This document shows positions 47,957-58,778 of a stretch of 64,000 nt of DNA, in pieces. Location: assembly GCF_000959525.1 (NCBI RefSeq), contig NZ_CP009832.1, positions 2,790,001 through 2,854,000 of the forward strand. The letters are read 5' to 3'. The position numbers and the translations under genes were made by a program. Positions within the stretch are counted from its first letter, which is position 1. The number at the start of each line of letters is the position of its first letter. A model generated the notes under the pieces. The model was not told where the DNA came from and made no database searches. It saw only the letters and a program-made list of their open reading frames with translations. This DNA comes from Burkholderia multivorans ATCC BAA-247 (lineage in GTDB: Bacteria; Pseudomonadota; Gammaproteobacteria; Burkholderiales; Burkholderiaceae).

Positions 47957-49909
47957 TTACCAGCTGTATGAGGCGCCCGCGCCCCACGTCGTCGTCGCGG
48001 CATTCAGGCTCGCGCCGGCACGCAGCTTGAGGTTCTCGCCGAACCGCACCGATGCGCCGAGCGCGACGGCCTGATAGCCGAGGTAGCCGCCCGTACCGAT
48101 CCCGACGGCGATCGTCTTGCCTGTGTCCACGTCGGGAATCATCGACAGCGCGGTCGCCGCCGCGACGCCGCCGTATGCGCGCCGTGCAACCGAGTGAAGC
48201 TGCCGCATGTTGACCGCATCCGAAGGCAGCACGCCGTCCGCGACATGCACGATCTTCCGCTCGCGCCCCGCTGCGCCGACCGACACCGTATCGTCGCGAT
48301 CCGCGACCGACGCGCGGCCGAGCGCGACCGAATTCGTGCCGCTCGCCACGGCGTCCGAACCGAGCGCGATGCTGTGTGCGGCCGTCGCCGACGCGCCGTT
48401 TCCGACGCTCGTGCTGCGATCGCCGACCGCCGTCGCGTCGGCGCCGATCGCGGTGCTTCGGAAGCCGGCAGCTTGTGCGCGAGCGCCCGTCGCGAGGCCG
48501 TCGTTGCCCGTTGCGGTCGCCGCTACGCCGACTGCGACTCCGCCGGTGCCGCCTACGCGCGCACCGGCGCCGAGTACGGTGCTGTCTGCGCCTTCCGCGT
48601 GCGCGCCCACGCCAATCGCGATGCCGCTGCTTGCCGTCGCATGCGCATCGGCGCCGATCGCAACGTTGCCATCGCTCGTCGCGATCGCGCGACGGCCCAT
48701 CGCGAGGCTCGCGTCGCCGAGCGCCGACGCGTCGATGCCGAATGCGGCACTGTCCGCGCCTGCCGCACGCGACGCCGCGCCAATCGCGGCACCGTTCGCG
48801 CCGTTCGCATTCGCGTTCGCGCCGACTGCGATGCCGTGCTCCGCCGATGCGCTCGCGGCAACGCCGATCGCGACACCATCCGACGCCGACGCGTTGGCGC
48901 CGCCGCCGATTGCGAGGCTCCCGTCGCCGAGCGCCGATGCCTTCGTGCCGAATGCCGCGCTGTCGACGCCCGCAGCGTTCGACGACACACCGACGGCCGC
49001 CGCACCGCTCCCGCTCGCATTCGCGCTCGAACCGAGCGCAATGCCGTGCTCCGCCGACGCGTCCGCCGCGACGCCGATCGCCACACCGCCCGATGCCTGC
49101 GCGTTTGCGCCGTGGCCCACCGCGACGCTGCCGTCGTTGAGTGCCGATGCCTCCGCACCGAGCGCGATGCTGCCCGTGCCCTCCGCGCTCGCCGAGCCGC
49201 CGATCGCGACCGTCTCGTCCGCGAAAGCGTTCGCCGCCGTCCCCAGCGCGATGCTGTCGAACTCGTTCGCACTTGCGCCGCTGCCGAGCGCGATGCTTCC
49301 GTCGCCGAACGCCGCCGCGTCCGCGCCGAGCGCGGTGCTCGCCGCACCCGTCGCACTCGATTGCACACCCACCGCCGTACTGCCCGACGAGGCGGCCAGC
49401 GCCAGCGTACCGGCAGCCACGCTCTGTTCTCCCTTCGCCTTCGCGCCGGCACCGACCGCAACGGCATCCGCATGATGCGCCGCGGCCGCGACACCTGCGG
49501 CCAGGCTTGCATCGCCTGCCGCCCACGCCTGCGGACCGAGCGCGATGCTGTCGGCGCCGGCAGCGAGCGCGTTGCCGCCGATCGCGAAACTGTTCGGCCC
49601 CGGCGCGCGTGCACGCGTGCCGTTCATGTCACGCGCGTTGCGCGCATCGACGACGATCGCGATGCCGTCGCCGGGTGCCAGCACGTTCGCGTCGGCTCGC
49701 AGGATCGTGTCGGCGGACACGCTGCGCGACTGCGGCGGCGCATCGGCATACCGCTGCGCGTATGCGTCGGGAACGGCCCATCCGAGCATGCCGGCCACGC
49801 CGGATGCCAGCGCGCGGCGGGCGCGCGACCGCGCGGAGCACCCGCATCGCGACTCGTCTTTCGCACTGAAGGTGTTCGTGTTGATGCCTCGGTCTCTCGT
49901 AGTTTTCAT
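47957..49909 (-). CDS. Trimeric autotransporter adhesin (YadA-like), head-only
   Basis: A 650-residue outer-membrane protein. A long, basic signal peptide of about 52 residues ends at DAYAQ. Residues 106-553 are 32 uninterrupted 14-residue repeats of the form xSxAIGxxAxAxGx, the YadA/Hia head motif that folds into a trimeric left-handed beta roll. VLPSDAVNMRQLHSV (near 561-575) is the neck. The last 75 residues form the four-strand anchor ending in Trp (ASYSW). There is almost no coiled-coil stalk. Adhesion or host/matrix binding is the family role. GGAAAA precedes the ATG; the gene stands alone. Confidence 0.92.
   Translation of the reverse strand: MKTTRDRGINTNTFSAKDESRCGCSARSRARRALASGVAGMLGWAVPDAYAQRYADAPPQSRSVSADTILRADANVLAPGDGIAIVVDARNARDMNGTRARAPGPNSFAIGGNALAAGADSIALGPQAWAAGDASLAAGVAAAAHHADAVAVGAGAKAKGEQSVAAGTLALAASSGSTAVGVQSSATGAASTALGADAAAFGDGSIALGSGASANEFDSIALGTAANAFADETVAIGGSASAEGTGSIALGAEASALNDGSVAVGHGANAQASGGVAIGVAADASAEHGIALGSSANASGSGAAAVGVSSNAAGVDSAAFGTKASALGDGSLAIGGGANASASDGVAIGVAASASAEHGIAVGANANANGANGAAIGAASRAAGADSAAFGIDASALGDASLAMGRRAIATSDGNVAIGADAHATASSGIAIGVGAHAEGADSTVLGAGARVGGTGGVAVGVAATATGNDGLATGARAQAAGFRSTAIGADATAVGDRSTSVGNGASATAAHSIALGSDAVASGTNSVALGRASVADRDDTVSVGAAGRERKIVHVADGVLPSDAVNMRQLHSVARRAYGGVAAATALSMIPDVDTGKTIAVGIGTGGYLGYQAVALGASVRFGENLKLRAGASLNAATTTWGAGASYSW
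48671..49090 (-). repeat. Tandem duplication of five head repeats within the adhesin
   Basis: Head repeats 13-17 (residues 274-343, DNA 48881-49090) and 18-22 (residues 344-413, DNA 48671-48880) run in the same order. Pairs include GVAIGVAADASAE with GVAIGVAASASAE, and DSAAFGTKASALGD with DSAAFGIDASALGD. This indicates a 210-bp segmental duplication. Confidence 0.75.
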
Positions 49910-50188
49910 CGTTTTCCTAATCGTATTTTTCGGTCTTCGGCACATGTCGAATCCGCATCGGAAATTGGAAGCGACTTGCGCCGCACATGAACCGCCGCGA
50001 AGCGCACCGACGCCCGACGCTCAGGACTTCGCGTGCGAGCCGGCGGCGGAAATCGAGTATAGGGACGGCGACACGTCGCACATATCTGACGCGTACCAAT
50101 ATTTATGGGACAACTAACTCAATTCGCATTTGACCGATAGGACAAGACAAATCATTACGCTGCGCGCGCTCCAGTGTCGCCAGAGAAA
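49910..50188. other. Upstream region of the adhesin
   Basis: This gap holds the adhesin control region. A TATACT -10-like box (minus strand, plus positions 50056-50061) would leave a leader of about 140 bases, but no good -35 accompanies it. A 57-codon plus-strand frame from 49944 is not convincing. Confidence 0.35.
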
Positions 50189-50220
50189 GAAAAAGCCGCG
50201 CATCGACAACGATGCGCGGC
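50189..50220 (-). terminator. Terminator of the multicopper oxidase gene (minus strand)
   Basis: GCCGCGCATCG and CGATGCGCGGC form a perfect 11-bp stem with a 4-base ACAA loop. A T-rich run (complement of 50186-50194) follows on the minus strand. Confidence 0.88.
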
Positions 50221-50277
50221 CTGCTTTCCCGAGAACGGCGAACGCCGGATGTCGACGACACCCGGACGACCGATACG

Positions 50278-51879
50278 TCAGACGACCTTCAGCGTACCCA
50301 TCATGCCGAGGTCTTCGTGTTCGAGAATGTGGCAGTGGAACATGCGTTCGCCGGCCATATCCTGCGTCGTCAGGATCGTCACGGTCTCGCCGCTGCGGAC
50401 GTTCACGGTGTCGCGCCATGCGCGGAACGGCTCGGCCGTGCGCGCGCCTTCCGTCGCGCGCTCGATCACCTGGAACTGCGTGCCGTGCAGATGGAACGGA
50501 TGATCCATGTCGGTGGCGTTACGTATCGTCCAGCGTTCGACGTCGCCGCGGCGGCTCGTCAGCGTGACGCGCCCCGGCGCATAGGTGTCGCCGTTGATCG
50601 TGAAGCGCATGCCCGCCGGGCGACCATGCACACCTGCCTTCATCATCGCGTCCATGTCCATCTCTTCGCCGAACGCGACCTCCTTGTGCGCGACCGGCTC
50701 GCCGAGCGGCGGCACCGTGCGCAGCGTCGCGGGCAACTCGCGCGGCGCTGCCGGCGCGAACACGACGTCGGCCAATGCGCGGGCGGGATCGGGCGGCAGG
50801 CTGCCGTGGCCGTCGTCGTGCGACATCGCCATCTTGCCGCGGTCGTATTCGGCTGCCTGCAGCACCGCGCGCGACGCGCGGTCGCCGGCCCGAACCAGCA
50901 TCTCCGCGCGCTCGCCCGGTGCGAGCAGCAGCGACGTGACGCGACGCGGTGCGCCGAACAGGCCGCCGTCGGTGCCGACATGCTCGAACGCGCGGCCGTC
51001 GTCGAACGCGACGCACAGGTAGCGCGCGCTGCACGCGTTCCACACGCGCCAGCGTTCGTCGCCGGCGACCTCGATCCGCGGCCGGCGCGCACCGTTGACG
51101 AGCACGAACTGCCCTTCACGACCGTTCATCCAGTCCATCATGTCGTTCGGCGGAATCGTCCCGTCGCGCGCGAGCTTCAGATCGGACACGAACAGGTGGC
51201 GCTCGGGCCAGCCCGCGAGCGGATCGTCGGCCGCACGCACGACGAACGGCCCCGCGAGCCCGCGGAACACCTGTTCGGCCGTCATCATGTGCGGATGCGG
51301 GTGATACCAGTACGTGCCCGCGCTGCCCTTCGGCAGCGTGAAGCGGTAGACGCGCGACGCGCCCGGCGCAACGGCATCGGACGGATTGCCGTCCTGATCG
51401 GGCGGCACCGGCAGCCCGTGCCAGTGAATCGTCGACGGCTGCGGCAGCTTGTTCTCGAACCGGATCTCGACCGTATCGCCCTCGCGCACGTCGATCAGCG
51501 GACCGACGACGGGGCCGTCGGCGCCGGCGCCGAACTGCCAGAACGTCGTCGGGCGCGCACCGCGCAGCAGCGGCCGCGCGACCGGCTGCGCGGTCAGCGT
51601 CGCGCGGAACGTGCCCGGCTCGCGACTTTCGTTGACGAGCGTGCGCAAGACGGCCAGCGGCGCGCCGGCCGGCAGCGCGTCGGCTGCCGCCAGCGCCGCA
51701 GGCGCGGGCCGGTTAGCGTGCTGCCCGTGCCCGGACATGCCGCCCATTCCCGGCATGTCCCGCATGTCGTCCATGCCCGCCATACCGGCATGTCCCGCAT
51801 GTTGCGCCCATGCACCGCGTGCGACGAGCGATGCCGCCGCGACCCCGATCGCGCGCGACAGAAAGGTTCTTCGAATCAT
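50278..51879 (-). CDS. Tat-exported multicopper oxidase (CopA/CueO-like)
   Basis: A 533-residue periplasmic multicopper oxidase. The Tat signal RRTFLSRA is followed by a Met/His-rich stretch (residues about 28-55, with MAGMDDMRDMPGMGGMSG) like those that bind Cu(I). The copper ligands are HWHG near 151, HPHPH near 193, HPFHLHG near 460 and HCHILEHEDLGMM near 514; the last carries the type 1 Cys and axial Met. Such enzymes oxidise Cu(I) to protect the periplasm. No copper efflux gene or CueR gene is adjacent. The ATG at 51879 is chosen for the Tat motif. Confidence 0.9.
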   Translation of the reverse strand: MIRRTFLSRAIGVAAASLVARGAWAQHAGHAGMAGMDDMRDMPGMGGMSGHGQHANRPAPAALAAADALPAGAPLAVLRTLVNESREPGTFRATLTAQPVARPLLRGARPTTFWQFGAGADGPVVGPLIDVREGDTVEIRFENKLPQPSTIHWHGLPVPPDQDGNPSDAVAPGASRVYRFTLPKGSAGTYWYHPHPHMMTAEQVFRGLAGPFVVRAADDPLAGWPERHLFVSDLKLARDGTIPPNDMMDWMNGREGQFVLVNGARRPRIEVAGDERWRVWNACSARYLCVAFDDGRAFEHVGTDGGLFGAPRRVTSLLLAPGERAEMLVRAGDRASRAVLQAAEYDRGKMAMSHDDGHGSLPPDPARALADVVFAPAAPRELPATLRTVPPLGEPVAHKEVAFGEEMDMDAMMKAGVHGRPAGMRFTINGDTYAPGRVTLTSRRGDVERWTIRNATDMDHPFHLHGTQFQVIERATEGARTAEPFRAWRDTVNVRSGETVTILTTQDMAGERMFHCHILEHEDLGMMGTLKVV

Positions 51880-52445
51880 CAATCGTTCCTCGTTATTCGT
51901 GCGGCGGCAGCGGCGCCACGCGGACGGGCCGCATACCGCGGGCACGATGCGAAGCCGTGCCCCGCGCCATCATAACCGCGCGTCCGTACCGCGACGCGCG
52001 AGCGCCGCTCGAGCGGCGATACGTCGCAGCGCAGCCTGCGCATCGCGCGCCGGTTCTGCGCTCAGCGCATGGCGATTCCCACCTATTGGGCGCGCCCGCA
52101 TAGTCGTCGATCGCCAAACCGCCCGTTTTTTCACGATGCGGAAAGAATCACTGCGTTATAAAAATTCGTGGTGCACGGCACAAATTCGCCGTTTCGCGAT
52201 GCCGAAAAACGTTCCGCAATACAAAACGAAGCGCGTATCTCTTTGTTTTTACAAGAACAATTTTCTATCGAGTCGCCGTTCTACGCGCACCATCCGGACC
52301 GTCGCCGGACGTAGACTTTGTTCCATGCACTGACGCTTCGCGAGGATGGTCGATACCGGACCGGACGCAAGCAGCCAGTCGAGCCAGGGCCGGTCGAACC
52401 GGCGGCACGCACAGAATCGCTTGTGATCAGAAAGGGAGAACGGAA
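51880..52445. other. 566-bp intergenic stretch, partly AT-richer
   Basis: The first 150 bp should hold the oxidase promoter; no CueR- or CusR-type palindrome is obvious. From about 52110 to 52290 the sequence is visibly less GC-rich than the rest, with TATAAA and poly-T elements. I find no gene in it. The end should hold the promoter of the small gene at 52446. Confidence 0.4.
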
Positions 52446-52670
52446 ATGATGGGATTTCGCTTTGGTTCAGCGCTCGGGTCGTTCTACATCCTGCCGGGTA
52501 AGGGCGGCTGGGAAGCGACGTTCGGCAACGCCGTGCTCGGCGCATTCTCGTGCCCGGAACACGCGGCAGACCACATCTCTCGCGGCGACTGCCCGCAGTT
52601 GTCCGACCTCGATACCGCGACGCTCGAAGTGCCGCACGAAATCGCCGAGTGGGAAGTCGTCCACGTCTGA
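52446..52670 (+). CDS. Small hypothetical protein, 74 residues
   Basis: A 74-residue acidic protein starting MMGFRFGSALGSFYILPGKG and ending EIAEWEVVHV, with two cysteines (SCPEH and GDCPQ). GGGAG lies before the ATG, and the second ATG three bases on is an alternative start. A terminator follows within 21 bp, which supports a real, independent gene. I recognise no domain. No signal or membrane segment is evident. Confidence 0.7.
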   Translation: MMGFRFGSALGSFYILPGKGGWEATFGNAVLGAFSCPEHAADHISRGDCPQLSDLDTATLEVPHEIAEWEVVHV

Positions 52671-52690
52671 ATGACGCCGGCTGCCCAAGC

Positions 52691-52718
52691 AAAACGCCCC
52701 GGACCTCCGGGGCGTTTC
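52691..52718. terminator. Bidirectional terminator between the small gene and the monomeric IDH gene
   Basis: AAACGCCCCGGA and TCCGGGGCGTTT form a perfect 12-bp stem with a 2-base loop, with A and T runs on either side. Confidence 0.88.
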
Positions 52719-52795
52719 TCGTTGCGCTCGGGCTGCCGTCCGTCGGGCGGCAGCCGGTCAGCGCCGCCGCATCCGCCGGCCGGCGCCGGTCGCGA

Positions 52796-55114
<2,319 letters not shown>

Positions 55115-55228
55115 CTAGCCGGGCGGGAATGTTGCGAGGGCCGTCATGTTCTACCTTGCAGGGCTTGCGGGCCGCCTCGCGGCGCCGCGGCCCGGAGCCC
55201 GGGCCGCCCTGCCAAAGCTGCCATTCAC

Positions 55229-55263
55229 GAAACGCCCCGGCGCCGGCAGCAGGCGCCGGGGCG
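55229..55263 (-). terminator. Terminator of icd (minus strand)
   Basis: CGCCCCGGCGCC and GGCGCCGGGGCG form a perfect 12-bp stem with a 7-base loop. The T run that follows on the minus strand is short (TTTCG). Confidence 0.7.
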
Positions 55264-55297
55264 GCCGGCTGCGCGCCGGCCCACCCCGGAAGGAGTC

Positions 55298-56554
55298 TTA
55301 CATGTTCTCGATCAGCACTTCGCCGAAACCGGAGCACGACACCTGCGTCGCCCCTTCCATCAGGCGCGCGAAGTCGTACGTGACGCGCTTCTGCAGGATC
55401 GACTTCTCCATCGCGGCGATGATCGTGTCGGCCGCTTCCGTCCAGCCGAGGTGGCGCAGCATCATTTCGGCCGACAGGATCTCGGAACCGGGGTTCACGT
55501 AATCCTTGCCTGCGTACTTCGGCGCCGTGCCGTGCGTCGCTTCGAACATCGCGACCGAATCCGACAGGTTCGCGCCGGGCGCGATGCCGATGCCGCCGAC
55601 CTGCGCGGCCAGCGCGTCCGAAATATAGTCGCCGTTCAGGTTCAGCGTCGCGATCACGTCGTATTCGGCCGGGCGCAGCAGGATCTGCTGCAGGAACGCG
55701 TCGGCGATCGAATCCTTGATCACGATCTCGCCGCCCGTCTTCGGGTTCTTCACGCGCATCCACGGGCCGCCGTCGATCAGCTCGCCGCCGAATTCCTTCT
55801 GCGCGAGCGCGTACCCGGCGTCACGGAACAGGCCTTCCGTGAACTTCATGATGTTGCCCTTGTGCACCAGCGTGACCGACTTGCGATCGTTGTCGATCGC
55901 GTACTGGATCGCCTTGCGCACGAGCCGCTCGGTGCCTTCCGTCGACACGGGCTTCACGCCGATCCCCGACGTTTCCGGGAAGCGGATCTTCTTCACGCCC
56001 ATCTCGTCGCGCAGGAACGCGATCACCTTCTTCGCCTGCTCCGAACCGGCCGGCCATTCGATGCCGGCGTAGATGTCTTCCGAGTTCTCGCGGAAGATCA
56101 CCATGTCGATCTTTTCCGGCTCGCGCACCGGTGACGGCACGCCCTTGAAGTACCGCACCGGCCGCAGGCACACGTACAGATCGAGCTCCTGGCGCAGCGC
56201 GACGTTCAGCGAACGGATGCCGCCGCCGACCGGCGTCGTCAGCGGCCCCTTGATCGACACGACGTATTCCTTCAGCACCTGCAGCGTCTCGTCCGGCAGC
56301 CACACGTCCGGACCGTACACCTTGGTCGCCTTCTCGCCCGCGTAGATCTCCATCCAGTGGATCTTGCGCTTGCCCTTGTACGCCGCCTCGACCGCCGCAT
56401 CGACCACCTTGATCATGACCGGCGTGATGTCGAAGCCCGTCCCGTCGCCTTCGATATAGGGAATGATCGGCTGATCGGAAACGTTGAGCGTGAAATCCTG
56501 GTTGACGGTGATCTTGTCACCGCCGTCCGGAACCTTGATGTGCTGATACGGCAT
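55298..56554 (-). CDS. icd: Dimeric NADP-dependent isocitrate dehydrogenase (Icd)
   Basis: A 418-residue enzyme of the homodimeric bacterial IDH family. The substrate loop [20 protein letters not shown] contains the serine that the kinase/phosphatase AceK modifies in relatives. [20 protein letters not shown] closes the NADP site. The start [12 protein letters not shown] gives full length; the longer open frame upstream is not family. It is divergent from the rluE-type gene, with the perfect palindrome at 56719 between them. Confidence 0.95.
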   Translation of the reverse strand: MPYQHIKVPDGGDKITVNQDFTLNVSDQPIIPYIEGDGTGFDITPVMIKVVDAAVEAAYKGKRKIHWMEIYAGEKATKVYGPDVWLPDETLQVLKEYVVSIKGPLTTPVGGGIRSLNVALRQELDLYVCLRPVRYFKGVPSPVREPEKIDMVIFRENSEDIYAGIEWPAGSEQAKKVIAFLRDEMGVKKIRFPETSGIGVKPVSTEGTERLVRKAIQYAIDNDRKSVTLVHKGNIMKFTEGLFRDAGYALAQKEFGGELIDGGPWMRVKNPKTGGEIVIKDSIADAFLQQILLRPAEYDVIATLNLNGDYISDALAAQVGGIGIAPGANLSDSVAMFEATHGTAPKYAGKDYVNPGSEILSAEMMLRHLGWTEAADTIIAAMEKSILQKRVTYDFARLMEGATQVSCSGFGEVLIENM

Positions 56555-56718
56555 GATCGACTCCAGTGACGTGGCTGAGCAGGTGTTGCTGGTCGAAGCT
56601 GCGCGCGCCGCAGGAGCAAGGCCTGAGCTCCTCCGGCGCCGACAGCGAGCCGCTATTCTAGCGCCCCAACCGGGCACGGCGGCACGAAGCGCGGTGCTGC
56701 GTATCAAGTCTTCACTTA

Positions 56719-56734
56719 TGTCTTATATAAGACA
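56719..56734. promoter_or_regulatory. Perfect 16-bp palindrome, candidate operator upstream of icd
   Basis: TGTCTTATATAAGACA is fully self-complementary and sits in an AT-rich strip 165 bp upstream of icd and about 90 bp before the rluE-type gene. Its form (GTC-N8-GAC core) is that of a dimeric regulator site. Which regulator binds is not known from the sequence; a GntR- or TetR-type TCA-cycle regulator is a guess. Confidence 0.5.
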
Positions 56735-56825
56735 GATGACTTGCCGTTCCGTATTATGCATTAAGATTCCGCCATTTGCCATAGAGCGCCCGCCGCCCCG
56801 CGCGCCGCGGGCCTGCGTGCCGCCC

Positions 56826-57404
56826 ATGACCCTGATCGCCCTCAACAAGCCGTTCGGCACGATTTGCCAGTTTTCCGCGCACGAAACGCGGCCGTCGCTC
56901 GGCGACTGGGTAAAAGCGCCCGGCGTCTATCCGGCCGGCCGCCTCGACGCGGACAGCGAAGGCCTGCTGCTGCTCACCGACGACGGCGCGCTGCAGGCGC
57001 GCATCGCGGAGCCGCGCCACAAGCTCGTGAAACGCTACTGGGCGCAGGTCGAGGGCGCGCCGGGCCCAGCCGACCTGAAAGCGCTCGCGCGCGGCGTCGA
57101 TCTCGGCGACTACGTGACGCGCCCGTGCCGCGCCGAATTCATCGAACCGCCCGAGACGCTATGGCCGCGCAACCCGCCGATCCGCTACCGCGCGGCGATC
57201 CCGACGACCTGGATCGAACTCGCGATCACCGAAGGCAAGAACCGGCAGGTGCGCAGGATGACCGCGGCGGTCGGCTTCCCGACGTTGCGCCTCGTGCGCG
57301 TCGGCATCGGCGCGCTCGACATATTCGCGCTCGGCATTGCACCCGGCGAAACAATCGCGCTGCCGCCGCGCGCGCCGTGGGACGGTTTCGCACGCGCAAC
57401 CTGA
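56826..57404 (+). CDS. rluE: RluE-type 23S rRNA pseudouridine synthase
   Basis: A 192-residue pseudouridine synthase without an S4 domain. [12 protein letters not shown] starts the fold. [17 protein letters not shown] carries the catalytic Asp, and [20 protein letters not shown] closes the site. Missing S4 and small size fit RluE (U2457 of 23S rRNA) better than RluB or RluF; the exact site is inferred. The ATG at 56826 is the family start; upstream in-frame sequence is unrelated. Confidence 0.85.
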   Translation: MTLIALNKPFGTICQFSAHETRPSLGDWVKAPGVYPAGRLDADSEGLLLLTDDGALQARIAEPRHKLVKRYWAQVEGAPGPADLKALARGVDLGDYVTRPCRAEFIEPPETLWPRNPPIRYRAAIPTTWIELAITEGKNRQVRRMTAAVGFPTLRLVRVGIGALDIFALGIAPGETIALPPRAPWDGFARAT

Positions 57405-57576
57405 GCGGCACGACGCGCGCGCACTTTTCCTCATCTTTTTCGTCAACCGCCTGCGAAGATCGCGCGTTAAACGACGCAGATGCCACCCTGAGCTATCCGG
57501 CATTGGCGGCCGAATCCGCGTTTGCGTCACGAAACCGACGTTTTCGTCGAATACGATTCGGCGCCCGCAGCGCAAA

Positions 57577-57588
57577 GAGAAATTTCTC
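57577..57588. promoter_or_regulatory. 12-bp palindrome upstream of the small secreted gene
   Basis: GAGAAATTTCTC is a perfect palindrome about 97 bp before the ATG at 57685. It is a candidate regulator site; no regulator is known. Confidence 0.35.
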
Positions 57589-57684
57589 GGAGCGTCTGTC
57601 AACCGAAAGGTGGATGGCACCGTTAGACGTCATGACTCCTATGCCGGGTCATTTGGTTAATTAACTAAAGCTGAGGAACACAAC

Positions 57685-57897
57685 ATGAACAAACTGATCG
57701 CCGCTCTGGTCGCTGGTCTCTTCGCAACGGCTGCTTTCGCACAAGCTTCGGCTCCGGAAGCTGCTTCGGCTGCTGCTCCGGCAGCTGCTTCGGCACCGGC
57801 AAAGCACAAGGCTGCGAAGAAGCACCACGCCAAGAAGCACCACGCAGCGAAGAAGGCTGCTAGCGAAGCCGAAGCCCCGGCAGCTGCTTCGAACTAA
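57685..57897 (+). CDS. Small exported Ala/Lys/His-rich protein
   Basis: A 70-residue protein. A clean signal peptide (MNKLIAALVAGLFATAAFA, cleavage before QAS) leads to a mature chain of about 50 residues that is almost only Ala, Lys, His, Ser, Pro and Glu, with KHHAKKHHAAKK in the middle. It resembles acid-shock (Asr-like) peptides in composition, but homology cannot be claimed. Alanine is often encoded by GCT, unlike the GCG/GCC habit of neighbours, which suggests high expression. GAGGA precedes the ATG and a very strong terminator follows. Confidence 0.8.
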   Translation: MNKLIAALVAGLFATAAFAQASAPEAASAAAPAAASAPAKHKAAKKHHAKKHHAAKKAASEAEAPAAASN

Positions 57898-57959
57898 GCA
57901 AGCTGGTTGTAATAACGCAGTCAAGAACACACGTTCGTGCCGTTCTTACGGCGTTGAAA

Positions 57960-57996
57960 GGCAGATCGCCGCGAGGCGATCTGCCTTTTTCTTTTT
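57960..57996 (+). terminator. Strong terminator of the small secreted gene
   Basis: GGCAGATCGCC and GGCGATCTGCC form a perfect 11-bp stem with a GCGA loop. TTTTTCTTTTT follows. Confidence 0.93.
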
Positions 57997-58055
57997 GTGC
58001 CCGGTGGTGCGGATCGCGTACCATGCGGTCTCGTTTTCCAGATAGGAGCCCTGCT

Positions 58056-58556
58056 GTGCGATTCTCCCTGCGCTCGTCGCTCGGCCGCCTTGCGCGCGCC
58101 GCCGTGTTTCCCGCCGCACTCGCCGTGCTCGCGCTCGGCATGCAGAGCGCCGGCGCGCAAATACCGCCCGGCGCGAAGCAGCCCAGCGAGTTCCCGCGCG
58201 TGAAGCTGCGTGCCGGCATGTACGTGATCGATGCGGCCGTCGCCGCGAACGACGCCGACCGCGAACAGGGGCTGATGTACCGCTCGCAGCTCGCGCCGAA
58301 CGAAGGGATGCTGTTCGTGTTCAACGAGAACGCCGTGCACTGCTTCTGGATGAAGAACACGCTGATCCCGCTGTCGATCGCCTTCATCCGCGCCGACGGC
58401 ACGATCACCGACATCGACGAGATGCAGGCCGAGACGACCGACAACCACTGCCCGCGCAACAACGGCGTCTATGCGCTCGAAATGAGCAAGGGCTGGTTCG
58501 CCACGAAGGGCATCAAGCCCGGCATGAAGCTCGAAGGGCTGCCGAAGCCGCAGTAA
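58056..58556 (+). CDS. Exported DUF192 protein
   Basis: A 166-residue protein. The start is the GTG at 58056, supported by AGGAG seven bases upstream. A signal peptide ends near QSAGA-QIPPG. The DUF192 domain has the hallmark REQGLMYRSQLAPNEGMLFV, then HCFWMKNTLIPLSIAFI, then GVYALEMSKGWFATKGI. The fold is a small beta barrel of unknown function found in secreted or periplasmic proteins. It lies alone before fusA. Confidence 0.88.
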   Translation: MRFSLRSSLGRLARAAVFPAALAVLALGMQSAGAQIPPGAKQPSEFPRVKLRAGMYVIDAAVAANDADREQGLMYRSQLAPNEGMLFVFNENAVHCFWMKNTLIPLSIAFIRADGTITDIDEMQAETTDNHCPRNNGVYALEMSKGWFATKGIKPGMKLEGLPKPQ

Positions 58557-58778
58557 CGCGCAGCGCCCGCGCGCGGGCCGCGCCCTGCCCCGCCCGAAAC
58601 CGGCCGCGTCGCGCGCCGGTTTTTTTTCGTCCGCCGCCGGCGGCGCCGGCTTGATTCCACGGTCGCGGCCCGCATCTGCAAAAGCCGCGCGCAAGCGCTA
58701 TCCTTGAAGTCTCGCTTGTTTCCAAGCCCGGACCGGCGCAGCCGGCCCGCTTACGATCCGAACCACCAGGAGGTTCAC

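Noticed and set aside
48671-49090. Repeated DNA that could suggest a CRISPR array
   Set aside because: The period is 42 bp of coding repeats with conserved protein pattern; there are no constant repeats with unique spacers.
48194-49990. A 598-codon plus-strand frame across the adhesin
   Set aside because: It is periodic only because the adhesin is; no signal or family features.
49944-50117. A 57-codon frame starting MSNPHRKLEATC in the adhesin's upstream region
   Set aside because: No ribosome-binding site and no recognisable features; it lies where the adhesin promoter should be.
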